From positions 46,632 to 110,631 of the forward strand of contig CAYNMC010000038.1 in NCBI GenBank assembly GCA_964398365.1: a DNA stretch of 64,000 nucleotides. Direction: 5' to 3'. Under the pieces are notes generated by a model that saw only the letters and a list, made by a program, of their open reading frames with translations, did no database searches and was not told the origin of the DNA. The position numbers and the translations under genes are program-made. Below are positions 51,302-60,752 of this stretch, in pieces. Origin of the DNA: CAYNMC01 sp964398365 (lineage in GTDB: Bacteria > Patescibacteriota > Microgenomatia > UBA1400 > CAYNMC01). How positions within the stretch are numbered: position 1 is the first letter of the stretch; each line of letters opens with the position of its first letter.

Positions 51302-53476
51302 TCATAGCTCACAAGTTGAAAATCCACAGCGTAAACATTTATAGCATTTTTTATCTTTGACTAGTTCGATGTCACAATTTGGGCAAAGCTTTTTTTCTAG
51401 TCTACCCCTGCTTCCCCCAAATTCAAAAACCTGGCTTGCTTTTGTCTTATCTCTATAGACAGTCAAACCCTTACAACCCAACCTCCATGCTAAGACAAAA
51501 GCATCCTTGACGTCTTGAGGAGTTGCAGTAGCTGGCATATTAATAGTTTTTGTTATTGCGTTGTCGGTCCACTTTTGGAAAGCTGCCTGCATTCTTATAT
51601 GATCGCGCCAAGAAATGTCATGAGCCACCTTAAAAATATCCTGCAGATCCTTTGGAACTTCTTTGATACCCTGAACACTCCCGTTATTATCTATGACTTT
51701 TTGGATAAGATCATCAGAATAAAGCCCCCTTTCTTTAAGTTTTCTCACAAAAATCGGAATAACTGTCTTTAACCTCATCCCCCCGAGAACGTTTTGCTCA
51801 TAAGCTAGGGCAAAAAACGGTTCAATCCCAAAAGAAGTTTCGCAAATCACTGCGTTTCCGCTTGAGGGTGGAAAAGTCAAAAGCCCAACATTTCTGGGTT
51901 TTTTCTTGGATTTCGCCCAGATAGAATCTTTTACCAAAGGGAAAGGGCCTTTTTCTTTGGCAATCTCGCAAGAAGTATCAAAAGCCGTCTCATACATTGT
52001 TTTGGTCAGTTTTTGGGCTAATTTAAATGCCTCTTCGCTATCATAGGCAATTTCCATTAAAGCCAAAGCCTCTGCCCAACCCACTCCGCCAATTCCAATT
52101 CTTCTGTGAGCTTTGACTGCGCTACCTACTTCGGCAACAGGAAACCAAGATGAATCTATTACATCATCCATAAGTCTCACTGCAATTCTCATAACCTCGG
52201 CCAGTCTTTCAAAATCAAAAGTTTTACCCTTAACAAATTTCGTAAAATTCAAATAACCCAAATTACAAGATTCGAAAGGATACAAAGGTTCCTCACCACA
52301 AGGGTTTGTAGCCATAATCGGGCCGCGCTTTTGCATAAGGGGATTTGCCAAAGCTGTGCCACGGTTAATTGCAGAAAGATTAATCATCCCTGGATCTCCA
52401 GTGGCCCATGCCATCTGCGCCATCAGCTCCAAAATCGACTTTGCCTTCACAGTGTTGACTACCATAGCGTTTCTTGGATTCACAAGTTTCCAATTTTTAC
52501 CCTTAAGAGCCGCCTCCATAAACTCATCGGTTATACCTACTGATATATTGGTCTTTGTTAGATAACCATCGCTTTGCTTTGCGGCAATAAAATTAAAAAT
52601 GTCCGGGTGGTCGGCGTTTAAAATTACCATATTGCCACTTTCATATTTGCCCTCTTGTTTAAAAATTGAGGTCATAAGGTCAAAAATCTCAATCATCTTA
52701 ACCGGTCCTGCCGCAAGCCCGGGAACCCCACCAACAACATCTCCTTCTGGACGGATATTTGAAAAATTAAATCCACAACCTCCCCCGTGTTTTTTGATTA
52801 AGGTTGATTTGTGAAGAATCTCAAAAATTTCGTCGATGTCATCGGTAATTGGCCAGACAAAACAGTTGGCAAGTTGGGGAGTTTTTTTACCAGCATTAGC
52901 CAGTGTTCTTGTCCCTGGTAAAAAGTCAAAATTAATCATAATCTCATAAAATTTTTTATACCAATAAGCTTTCTTTTTTCCTTTTTCGACCCTTGACACA
53001 AACTTTGCGACTCTGTCTATCATTCCTCTTGGCGTTTCAATTATTTGTCCAAATTGATTTCTTCTTAGGTAGCGCTCGCGAAGTATATATAAGGTATTGT
53101 AAGAAAGACCTATATCATCGTTGACGCCCAGTGTTTTTTTATCCTGACGAAGATGCTTTTTGTTTTCTCGATAAAGGATAAATGCCTTGGCGGTTTTTGC
53201 GTGTCCTTTTTCTATCAGAACCTTTTCGACAAGTTCTCCTATCTCAAAAGTGGGAATAGGAACTCTGTTTTTATAACGCTTTTTTAACAGATGAACAACC
53301 TCTTCACCAATGTTATAAGCCAAATCTTTGTCCTTTCCTCCAACCCCCAAAGCAGCTTTCCAGATACCCTCACTTATTTTTTGGGGATTAAAGTCTTCTA
53401 TTTTCCCATTTGCTTTAATCACCGCTTTGATGCCAGGAAATTTTGAAGACATAAAGTTAACACTCGCTATAGCCAC
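51302..53476 (-). CDS. nrdJ: B12-dependent ribonucleotide reductase with N-terminal ATP cone
   Basis: Class II reductase making dNTP precursors with adenosylcobalamin. The 724-residue protein has an ATP cone at about residues 15-110 (AVIKANGKIEDFNPQKISEG and AFILYRENKK), the catalytic NPCGEEPLYPFESCNLG, and a C-terminal zinc ribbon with CPNCDIELV and CLRCGF. The second reductase at 53457-56000 overlaps its start by 20 bases; an internal ATG at 53452 (MSSKFPG) could instead be the start. The ATP cone suggests allosteric control. Confidence 0.92.
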   Translation of the reverse strand: MAIASVNFMSSKFPGIKAVIKANGKIEDFNPQKISEGIWKAALGVGGKDKDLAYNIGEEVVHLLKKRYKNRVPIPTFEIGELVEKVLIEKGHAKTAKAFILYRENKKHLRQDKKTLGVNDDIGLSYNTLYILRERYLRRNQFGQIIETPRGMIDRVAKFVSRVEKGKKKAYWYKKFYEIMINFDFLPGTRTLANAGKKTPQLANCFVWPITDDIDEIFEILHKSTLIKKHGGGCGFNFSNIRPEGDVVGGVPGLAAGPVKMIEIFDLMTSIFKQEGKYESGNMVILNADHPDIFNFIAAKQSDGYLTKTNISVGITDEFMEAALKGKNWKLVNPRNAMVVNTVKAKSILELMAQMAWATGDPGMINLSAINRGTALANPLMQKRGPIMATNPCGEEPLYPFESCNLGYLNFTKFVKGKTFDFERLAEVMRIAVRLMDDVIDSSWFPVAEVGSAVKAHRRIGIGGVGWAEALALMEIAYDSEEAFKLAQKLTKTMYETAFDTSCEIAKEKGPFPLVKDSIWAKSKKKPRNVGLLTFPPSSGNAVICETSFGIEPFFALAYEQNVLGGMRLKTVIPIFVRKLKERGLYSDDLIQKVIDNNGSVQGIKEVPKDLQDIFKVAHDISWRDHIRMQAAFQKWTDNAITKTINMPATATPQDVKDAFVLAWRLGCKGLTVYRDKTKASQVFEFGGSRGRLEKKLCPNCDIELVKDKKCYKCLRCGFSTCEL

Positions 53477-56000
53477 AACTTTGGCATTTCACACATCCTT
53501 CTTCAAATACAAGCGTACCCGCTCCACAAGAGGGACAAATATCCCCTGGCCTATCTAAAAGAAGATGAGAAGCTGAAGCCATTGTGGGGTCGTTTAGACC
53601 ACCTGTCTCGTTTGAGATAGTGGCAGAGTTCGCCACCACAACAGCTCCAGCTTGCTCGGTAGTAGAATTGGAATAGTTATAGACACCGTTGCCGTTTACC
53701 TTTAACCCAAGATACATCGAAAGAGCAACGGCCACGGCATCGGGAAGAGAAAGAATCTTATTCGGACCAAAACCTACCGACCTTCTGCCACCAATGCCGC
53801 GGAGTTGATCAATAATCACAAGTGCCTTATCCCTTGGAGTCAGAGGACCTCCAAATTTTAAAGATTTCGAAATAACTCGGCCCAAGGCCTCAGCAATTGC
53901 CTGAATATCGCTACCCGCCTTTCCGACATTTATAAACAGTTCAATCGGGTTACCATTGTTGTCGCTATTTACGGTAATCCAAGCAGTGCCAATTGGAGTT
54001 TTAATCTTATAAGTTGAACCAGAAAGCTGAAGAGGCCTCTCCCAGGTCTTGGGTAGAGTATCTTTTTTATCTTTCACACCTAAATTAAGTACTTGCGAGT
54101 CTTTACATCCATCCCTAAAAACAGTTACCCCTCTACAGCCAGTTTCCCAAGCTAATAAATAAGCTTTCTTAATATCATCAATACTTGCCTCGTGTTTTAA
54201 ATTAATCGTTTTACTGACAGCATTGTCTGTATATTTTTGAAAAGCAGCCTGTGTTCTGATATGCCAAACAGGGTCAATTTCGTGAGCTGTAACAAAAATT
54301 CTTCTGACATCCTGAGGAATTTCTTCAATTTCTCCGACCACTCCAGTTTGCGTAATTTTTTCTTTAAGCTCCTCGGACCAAAAGCCCCTTTGCTTGGCTA
54401 TCTCTTCAAACATGGGATTTATAAAAGTAAGGATTCTGTCAAGGTGTTTATCTTTCACAATATGCCTGTAGGCAATTGCAAAAAGAGGCTCAATACCACT
54501 TGAGGTTCCCGCAATAATCGAAATAGAGCCTGTAGGGGCAATTGTTGTGACAGTTGAGTTTCTCCTGGGTTTTTCATTTTTATAAATACTCGCGTGCCAA
54601 AGAGGAAAAGGACCCCTTTCTCTGGCTAATTCTCTAGAGGTTTCGATGGCTGTTTCTTGAATGGTCTTCATAATTTGCTCCCCTAAATTAATTGCCTCTT
54701 CACAATCATAGGGAATCCCCAACTCAATCAACATATCCGCCCAACCTCCAACCCCAAGACCAATTCTTCTTATTGCAAGCGTTGTCTGCCTTATCTGGGA
54801 AAGAGGATAAGGATTCATCTCAATAACGTTGTCCATAAATCGGGTGGCAATTTTTACGGTTTCAACCAAACCCTCCCAATCAACTTGTTTTTTGTCTGGT
54901 CTTGCCGGGTCATCTTTAACAAAGTATGTCAGAAAAATACTTCCCAGATTACAGGAGTCAAAAGGGTAAAGAGGCTGTTCGCCACAAGGATTGGTGGATT
55001 CAATTGGTCCAAGCGAAGGAACCGGATTTGCGAAACTTTTGTTTATTCTATCTATAAAAATAAGCCCGGGGTCTCCTGTTTTATGGGCACCTTTGCAAAT
55101 TTCCTCAAAAACCTCCCTTGCAGAAAGCTCTCCTGATTTTTGTCCTGTCTTCGGATTAACTAAATCATAATTTTCTCCCTTTTGGTAAGCCTCCATAAAT
55201 TTATCTGTTATGGCAACAGATATATTAAAGTTTGTAATACCTCCATCGTCTTTACAGTGAATAAAGTCCATAATATCCGGGTGATCTACCCTTAAAATAC
55301 CCATATTAGCCCCCCTTCTTTTACCCCCTTGTTTAATTTCATTTGTTGCGGCATCAAAAATTCTCATAAAAGAAATTGGACCCGAGGCAGTCCCTTTACT
55401 GCTTTTAACCACTGAACCTTTTGGTCTAAGCCTGCTAAAAGAAAATCCCGTACCCCCACCGCTTTGATGAATTAGAGCTTGATATTTAATAGCATCAAAA
55501 ATTCCAACCAAGGAGTCATCAACAGGCAAAACAAAACACGCAGAGTACTGAAGTCCATTTCCTGTTCCAGCATTCATAAGAGTGGGAGAATTTGGCAAAA
55601 ACTTATGGGATATCAAAAGTCTATAGAATTTTTTGGCAAGCAAAACGACATCTTCGCGGCTTGCTCCCCAAACAACCTCTGCTGAGGCTATATCCCAGGC
55701 AACACGCCAGCACATCTCATCAGGAGTTTCAATAACTTTTCCTTCCAAATCTCTAAGAAGATATCTTTCCCTTAAAACCCTAAGCGCCTGTTCGGACCAA
55801 TAACCGGTTGATAAATCCCGAGGAAAAGAAGGACGATTACCAGCCTTTTTATTAATTTTTTCGATAACTTGGTTATATTCTGGGAATTGCAAATCCTCCA
55901 AAGAAAGCTCTAACTCCCCGTTTTTAGTTTTACGTCCAGTGTTTTTTGAGCTTTTTACTCCCTTTTTGTATCTAGTGGTTCTCAAAGATAATTCTGCCAT
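53457..56000 (-). CDS. nrdJ: B12-dependent ribonucleotide reductase without ATP cone
   Basis: The 847-residue class II reductase has TNPCGEQPLYPFDSCNLGSI in the active site, SACFVLPVDDSLVGIFDA, a NrdJ C-terminal TSCPD-type domain with YKIKTPIGTAWITVN, and a zinc ribbon (CPSCGAGTLV and CQSCGYSEC). It lacks an ATP cone. It lies 4 bases downstream of nrdR, so its expression is probably regulated by it. The paralogue with a cone follows. Confidence 0.92.
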   Translation of the reverse strand: MAELSLRTTRYKKGVKSSKNTGRKTKNGELELSLEDLQFPEYNQVIEKINKKAGNRPSFPRDLSTGYWSEQALRVLRERYLLRDLEGKVIETPDEMCWRVAWDIASAEVVWGASREDVVLLAKKFYRLLISHKFLPNSPTLMNAGTGNGLQYSACFVLPVDDSLVGIFDAIKYQALIHQSGGGTGFSFSRLRPKGSVVKSSKGTASGPISFMRIFDAATNEIKQGGKRRGANMGILRVDHPDIMDFIHCKDDGGITNFNISVAITDKFMEAYQKGENYDLVNPKTGQKSGELSAREVFEEICKGAHKTGDPGLIFIDRINKSFANPVPSLGPIESTNPCGEQPLYPFDSCNLGSIFLTYFVKDDPARPDKKQVDWEGLVETVKIATRFMDNVIEMNPYPLSQIRQTTLAIRRIGLGVGGWADMLIELGIPYDCEEAINLGEQIMKTIQETAIETSRELARERGPFPLWHASIYKNEKPRRNSTVTTIAPTGSISIIAGTSSGIEPLFAIAYRHIVKDKHLDRILTFINPMFEEIAKQRGFWSEELKEKITQTGVVGEIEEIPQDVRRIFVTAHEIDPVWHIRTQAAFQKYTDNAVSKTINLKHEASIDDIKKAYLLAWETGCRGVTVFRDGCKDSQVLNLGVKDKKDTLPKTWERPLQLSGSTYKIKTPIGTAWITVNSDNNGNPIELFINVGKAGSDIQAIAEALGRVISKSLKFGGPLTPRDKALVIIDQLRGIGGRRSVGFGPNKILSLPDAVAVALSMYLGLKVNGNGVYNYSNSTTEQAGAVVVANSATISNETGGLNDPTMASASHLLLDRPGDICPSCGAGTLVFEEGCVKCQSCGYSEC

Positions 56001-56004
56001 TTTT

Positions 56005-56451
56005 TTAATCTATTTGTTGGATTGCTCTCTCAAAGTCGGTAATATCTTTGAATTCCAAATAAACACTCGCAAATCTAAGCCATGCAACTTTGTCTATCTT
56101 TTTTAACCTTCGCATTACCGCCTTACCTATTTGACGGGAAGATACCTCCTCCTTTTGGGTTCTGAGCATTTCCCGCTCCACTTCATCCACAACTTTTCGC
56201 ACCTTCTCAAAAGGCACGGGCCTCTTTTCAATTGCCTTTAAAATCCCACGTTGAATCTTATCCCTATCAAAGGGTTCGCGTCTCCCGTCTTTTTTAATAA
56301 CCCAAAGAAAAATATTTTTAACCTTCTCATAGGTAGTAAAACGCTTACCACATTTTCCACATTCTCTTCTCCTTCTTATTCCTTCTCCTTCTTCCACTAT
56401 TCTTGATTCCAAGACTTGACTGTTGATAACTCCACAAAAAGGACATCTCAT
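56005..56451 (-). CDS. nrdR: Transcriptional repressor NrdR
   Basis: Senses dATP/ATP and represses ribonucleotide reductase genes. The 148-residue protein has the zinc ribbon MRCPFCGVINSQVLESR and CGKCGKRFTTYE, then an ATP cone (VIKKDGRREPFDRDKIQRGI). It is the first gene of the operon nrdR-nrdJ-nrdJ and likely controls itself too. Confidence 0.95.
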   Translation of the reverse strand: MRCPFCGVINSQVLESRIVEEGEGIRRRRECGKCGKRFTTYEKVKNIFLWVIKKDGRREPFDRDKIQRGILKAIEKRPVPFEKVRKVVDEVEREMLRTQKEEVSSRQIGKAVMRRLKKIDKVAWLRFASVYLEFKDITDFERAIQQID

Positions 56452-56472
56452 ATTTCACGCATGTAAACAAAA

Positions 56473-56488
56473 GCACTATCTATAGTTT
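56473..56488 (-). promoter_or_regulatory. Candidate NrdR box upstream of nrdR
   Basis: GCACTATCTATAGTTT matches the known 16-bp NrdR box pattern (C-W-A-T-A-T-A-T-W-G core) at nine of ten core positions. It overlaps a possible -10 (TATAGA) of the nrdR promoter, so binding would block transcription. NrdR boxes usually come in pairs; a convincing second copy was not found. Confidence 0.4.
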
Positions 56489-56651
56489 ACGAAAAAATGA
56501 TGAACCACCACATATATGGAGTCAACTAGCATTTAATATGTCAAAAGATTACATCAAATGTATGCAACGGGCACAAAAGAACTCCTTTTTAGAATTTTTC
56601 CGAATAGTTTGCAAAAAAAAATGAACAAAAAAAATGCTAATAAAATCATTT

Positions 56652-57278
56652 TTACTTAAAAAATGGGCACTCTACTACTTCTACACCCTCTTTTACACAC
56701 GAAGCCCTGACATCTTCATAAAGCCTTTTGGGATATTCTAAAGTTTCTATAACAACTTGACGTGCACTTGGAGGAACACTGAAAGAGATTTTATCAATCT
56801 CTTCCCAGTGCTTAAGAACTGCAAAGGATAGTTTTCTTAAGACCTCTTTGGTCCCAAGTCCTTTTTGGCGTGCGATTTTCTCCTGGCTAACTGTCTCTTC
56901 AAGATATTTCTCAGCTTTTGTTAGGGTAGATATACCAAGATCATACTCTTTCTGGATAATAAGTTTCTTAGAAGCCGCCAAGCGTTTATCGGCTAGGTGC
57001 AAAAGAATTTCGGTTTTTTTGAGAGGATTGGTGGTAAGAGTTAACCAAAGCTTATCGCGGGCAACTTTAACTGGCCAGAAAAAATGATTAGGAAGAATAT
57101 TGCCTGTATCTGGTAAAACATAGTGTATGATTTCAGTATTATTTTTGTTTTTAGTGTCTATATTTCCAAACGAAGAACCAAACTCGAATTTTGGCGTTGC
57201 GGCTTGAAAAGCAGAAATCAGTAACACCACCAAAGCCACTATAAAAGCAAAAGAAGAGGTTAGTACTTTAACTAACAT
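56652..57278 (-). CDS. DUF5667-family exported or membrane-anchored protein
   Basis: The start MLVKVLTSSFAFIVALVV is an N-terminal membrane or signal helix. The DUF5667 signature YVLPDTGNILPNHFFWPVKV is followed by LTTNPLKKTEILLHLADKRL and helices that form the family's hairpin bundle. The C-terminal CVKEG...CPFF pair may form a disulphide. Function unknown; the family is widespread in CPR. It follows the CPBP protease gene. Confidence 0.8.
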   Translation of the reverse strand: MLVKVLTSSFAFIVALVVLLISAFQAATPKFEFGSSFGNIDTKNKNNTEIIHYVLPDTGNILPNHFFWPVKVARDKLWLTLTTNPLKKTEILLHLADKRLAASKKLIIQKEYDLGISTLTKAEKYLEETVSQEKIARQKGLGTKEVLRKLSFAVLKHWEEIDKISFSVPPSARQVVIETLEYPKRLYEDVRASCVKEGVEVVECPFFK

Positions 57279-57293
57279 CAAACAATTATACAA

Positions 57294-57941
57294 TCATCTG
57301 AACAAAATAACTGGCCATTCCCAAAGAAAATGAAGAAGAATTGAAGAAAAAATGTTTTTTGTCCGGGCGAATAAAAAAGCAGAACCAATTCCAAATATAA
57401 CTGTTAACATAAGGTAGGAGATGATTGAAAGCAAAGAAAGTTTCCAGTCGAAAAGAGCCACAGGAATATGGATAAGAGCCCAGCCAACACTCGTTGAAAG
57501 GTTCGCAATCCACTCTTTTTTAAAAACACTTAAAATTCTTGTAAAAAGGTAGCCCCGAAAGGTTATTTCCTCTGAAATTGCCGTAGCAAAAGAGATAAGA
57601 AACATAAGAATAATCGGCTTTTCCCCCACATAGGCAAAAAAACTTATTTCGCCGTATTTGATTGAATTAAGTATCAGACCCTCAACTGTAAAAACAATCC
57701 CCAAGGCTAAAGAATAATAAATTGCTGGAAAAATCTTCTCAAAAGTAATACCTATACTTTTAAGGTCTTCCTTTTCTTTCCTGAGAAAGTAGAATACTCC
57801 CCCCAACCAAATAAGAGGTTTAATTACAAACTCCTCTACCTCTTCAGGAAGCTGGAATAAAAGCCTGTAAAATCCCCAGACTATAAGAAGAAAAACAAAA
57901 AGCGTTAGAGAATTTTTAAGAAGCCTTATTTTTTTATCCAT
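57294..57941 (-). CDS. CPBP-family intramembrane metalloprotease
   Basis: The 215-residue protein has six to seven hydrophobic helices and the conserved ATAISEEITFRGYLF (motif EExxxR) with H in LIHIPVALF and a C-terminal HFLWEWPV. Family members (Abi/CAAX-like) process membrane proteins or confer bacteriocin immunity. It overlaps the HEPN-type gene by 8 bases. Confidence 0.85.
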   Translation of the reverse strand: MDKKIRLLKNSLTLFVFLLIVWGFYRLLFQLPEEVEEFVIKPLIWLGGVFYFLRKEKEDLKSIGITFEKIFPAIYYSLALGIVFTVEGLILNSIKYGEISFFAYVGEKPIILMFLISFATAISEEITFRGYLFTRILSVFKKEWIANLSTSVGWALIHIPVALFDWKLSLLSIISYLMLTVIFGIGSAFLFARTKNIFSSILLHFLWEWPVILFR

Positions 57942-58464
57942 TTTGTGGCCTTTGACTTATTTTACAACCTTCAAAGGCGTTGTCCACCGCTTCTATAATC
58001 ATTGTTATGCAACTTCTTGCTTCCTCAAAAGTAAGAACATTTTTCTCCCCGGGAAACCAGTGGAAGGCTAAATTCCTGCAGCGAGTCCATGTATCCCAAA
58101 GTTTCCTAGCCACCCCTTCACCACCACAAAAAGAAACAAGCTTGTCATAAATGCTGATATTGGCATATTTCTCCCTGTCAAGCTCTGGGTTTAAGGCCTT
58201 ACCCACCCTGAAACGTCTTCCTTTATATTCCTCAAGAGAAATAAATCCTAAATCTAAAAAGAGCTTTTTTAAAAATCCTTCGTAAGCCTTTGCTGCAGGA
58301 AAAACGACAAATGCATAATCGTGAAACTCACTTCTTTCGTGGGGCAGATTCTTCCGCCATTGACCAACTACCTTTATCAAGAAAAACGACTCGAGAAAAA
58401 GTTCTTTGAGATCCTCTTCAAGATAATTCCACCAAGGTTTTTGGAAAAACCTTTCTTCATCCAT
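57934..58464 (-). CDS. HEPN-type protein, possible RNA-targeting toxin
   Basis: The start MDEERFFQKPWWNYL is chosen because the longer frame would overlap the divergent PBP start. The 176-residue protein is largely helical and carries PAAKAYEGFLKKLFLDLGFI and, near the end, CRNLAFHWF, which fits the HEPN active site R-x4-H (R-N-L-A-F-H). It resembles the C-terminal part of RnlA-type toxins. No antitoxin is adjacent; the CPBP protease downstream overlaps it. The RNase role is inferred from the motif only. Confidence 0.65.
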   Translation of the reverse strand: MDEERFFQKPWWNYLEEDLKELFLESFFLIKVVGQWRKNLPHERSEFHDYAFVVFPAAKAYEGFLKKLFLDLGFISLEEYKGRRFRVGKALNPELDREKYANISIYDKLVSFCGGEGVARKLWDTWTRCRNLAFHWFPGEKNVLTFEEARSCITMIIEAVDNAFEGCKISQRPQNG

Positions 58465-58504
58465 ACAATTTTTTATAATAACACAGAGTGTATAATTGTT
58501 TCTC

Positions 58505-60727
58505 ATGAGAAAGGTAACAAAGAAATACAAAAAGAAACTAGTAATTAGTAGAAAGAAGCGCTGGATAGTATTATGGATAACAAGCGTTGTGATGGCCAGT
58601 CTGGTTTGGCTTTTTTGGGACATCCCACTTCCAAATCAAATCGCCTCAATCAATCTCCCTGTGTCTACAAAACTTTATGATAGGAACGGAAAATTAATTT
58701 ACGAAATTTACGCAGACAAAAGAAGTACCCCTATTAAACTTGCCGATATACCAGACCATGTCATCAAGGCAACTCTCGCCATTGAGGATAAAGATTTTTA
58801 TAAGCACCACGGTTTCTCTTTTATAGGTATACTTAGGGCTACCTATAAAACAGTTTTCAAAAGACACCTTGAAGGAGGGTCAACTCTTACCCAACAACTT
58901 GTCAAAAACACCCTTCTAACCCCCGACAGAACCATAAAAAGAAAAATCAGAGAATTTTTTCTGGCAACGGCAATAGAGATTATTTATTCAAAGGACGAGA
59001 TTTTGGAAATGTATTTAAATCAAATTCCTTACGGATCAACCGCCTATGGAATTGAGGCGGCAAGCAACCTTTATTTTGGAAAAAGTGCAAAAGATTTAAC
59101 CTTAGGCGAAGCCGCACTTTTGGCTGGACTACTAGCGGCTCCCAGTAAATTTTCTCCCTTCGGTTCTCGTCCGGAATTGGCCAAAGAAAGGCAGGGAATT
59201 GTACTCACCAGAATGCTTGAGGATGGATATATTTCCCAGGAAGAAGCTCAAAAAGCCAAAGAAGAAGAACTACATTTTGCTTCAATTTCAGCTCCTAAGG
59301 CCCCTCATTTCTCTCTTTGGGTCAAGGAACAACTCTCTGAAAAATACGGCGAAAAACTAGTTGAACAAGGAGGGCTTAGAGTAACCACCACTCTTGATCT
59401 TGAGCTTCAAGAATATGCCCAAAGTGCAGTTGCCTCCGAGGTGGCAAAACTTGCCAAATCCAACGTTAAAAACGGCGCGGCGATTGTCACAAGGCCCAAA
59501 ACTGGTGAGATACTTGCAATGGTTGGTTCTAAAGATTATTTTGCCCAAGATGAGGATGGAAAAGTAAATATAATCTTTGCGAAACGCCAGCCGGGCTCTT
59601 CAATAAAACCCCTAAATTATGCCCTTGCCCTAAGAGATAAAAAGATTACTCTGGGGAGTATATTGGCAGATATTCCGACCTGTTTTTCAGTCCCGGGGCA
59701 AACTGCTTATTGTCCGGGAAATTACGATGGCCAATATCACGGCATAGTTCAGGCACGCTTTGCGCTGGGAAATTCCTATAACATCCCGGCTGTAAAAGTC
59801 TTGGCTCTTAATGGGGTTGAAAATTTTGTGGAATTTTCAAGAAGTATGGGCATTACAACTTTTTCAGATCCCTCAAATTACGGCCTTTCTCTAACTTTGG
59901 GTGGGGGTGAAGTACGTCCGTTTGATATGGCTACCGCCTTTGGAGTTTTTGCCAACGGAGGAATCAAAAAACCTCTAATATCAATCCTTAAAATAGAAGA
60001 CTGGCGTGGAAAGATTCTTGAAGAAACAAAGATAGAGAACTCCGAAGGAGAAAGAGTTCTCTCACCTGAAGTGAGTTTTCTTATCTCTCACACTCTTTTG
60101 GATAACAATGCCAGAAGTGCTGCTTTTGGCGAAAGTTCATATTTAAATGTTCGAGGGCATCCAGAAGTGTCAGTCAAAACAGGCACAACAAATGACTTAC
60201 GCGACAACTGGACAATCGGTTTTACAAAACATGCCCTGGTAGTCAGTTGGGTGGGGAATAACGATAACTCCCAAATGAGAGGAGCAGTCTCCGGGGTTTC
60301 TGGGGCATCTCCAATTTGGAACAAAATAATGAAGGCTGTTTTGGATAAAGCTGAGAATGGATTTTACGAAAAAAGCGATAAGGGACACGCATGGCCCCAA
60401 CAGCCAGAGGGCGTTATCGGAGTAAATATTTGCTGGACAACCGGATCTATCCCCTCCGGCCTACCTGAAAACCCGGGCTGTCCAGTCCGTTTTGAATACT
60501 TTCTAAAAGATTTTTTACCCCAACAAACTGCCGAGCTTCGGCTTGACATCCCAATAGACAAAACAACTGGCGAGATTGCCCGTCCAGACACTTCGCCCGA
60601 GAATATCGAAATTCAAAATCATCCTGTAATTTATGACCAACTGGGTGTTATTTACTGTCTGGATTGCAGCATGCCCACAAAGCCAATCACAATAAAATAT
60701 CCCCTGTCTATTTCTACTTCAAAATAA
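58505..60727 (+). CDS. Class A penicillin-binding protein (first of a tandem pair)
   Basis: Polymerises and crosslinks peptidoglycan. A single N-terminal transmembrane helix (WIVLWITSVVMASLVWLFW) is followed by GT51 motifs (TLAIEDKDFYKHHGF, GGSTLTQQLVKN, EMYLNQIPYG) and the transpeptidase motifs SSIK in QPGSSIKPLNY, SYN, and VKTGTTNDLRDN. The ATG at 58505 is preferred to a TTG at 58496. It has a Cys-rich end (CLDCSM). A second PBP follows after 25 bases. Confidence 0.95.
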   Translation: MRKVTKKYKKKLVISRKKRWIVLWITSVVMASLVWLFWDIPLPNQIASINLPVSTKLYDRNGKLIYEIYADKRSTPIKLADIPDHVIKATLAIEDKDFYKHHGFSFIGILRATYKTVFKRHLEGGSTLTQQLVKNTLLTPDRTIKRKIREFFLATAIEIIYSKDEILEMYLNQIPYGSTAYGIEAASNLYFGKSAKDLTLGEAALLAGLLAAPSKFSPFGSRPELAKERQGIVLTRMLEDGYISQEEAQKAKEEELHFASISAPKAPHFSLWVKEQLSEKYGEKLVEQGGLRVTTTLDLELQEYAQSAVASEVAKLAKSNVKNGAAIVTRPKTGEILAMVGSKDYFAQDEDGKVNIIFAKRQPGSSIKPLNYALALRDKKITLGSILADIPTCFSVPGQTAYCPGNYDGQYHGIVQARFALGNSYNIPAVKVLALNGVENFVEFSRSMGITTFSDPSNYGLSLTLGGGEVRPFDMATAFGVFANGGIKKPLISILKIEDWRGKILEETKIENSEGERVLSPEVSFLISHTLLDNNARSAAFGESSYLNVRGHPEVSVKTGTTNDLRDNWTIGFTKHALVVSWVGNNDNSQMRGAVSGVSGASPIWNKIMKAVLDKAENGFYEKSDKGHAWPQQPEGVIGVNICWTTGSIPSGLPENPGCPVRFEYFLKDFLPQQTAELRLDIPIDKTTGEIARPDTSPENIEIQNHPVIYDQLGVIYCLDCSMPTKPITIKYPLSISTSK

Positions 60728-60752
60728 AACCCATAATTGTTACAATAGCAGG

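Noticed and set aside
56507..56522. A second NrdR box upstream of nrdR
   Set aside because: The sequence ACCACATATATGGAGT is palindromic in its centre but does not fit the C-to-G spacing of the NrdR core, and its distance from the first box is 34 rather than 31-32 bases.
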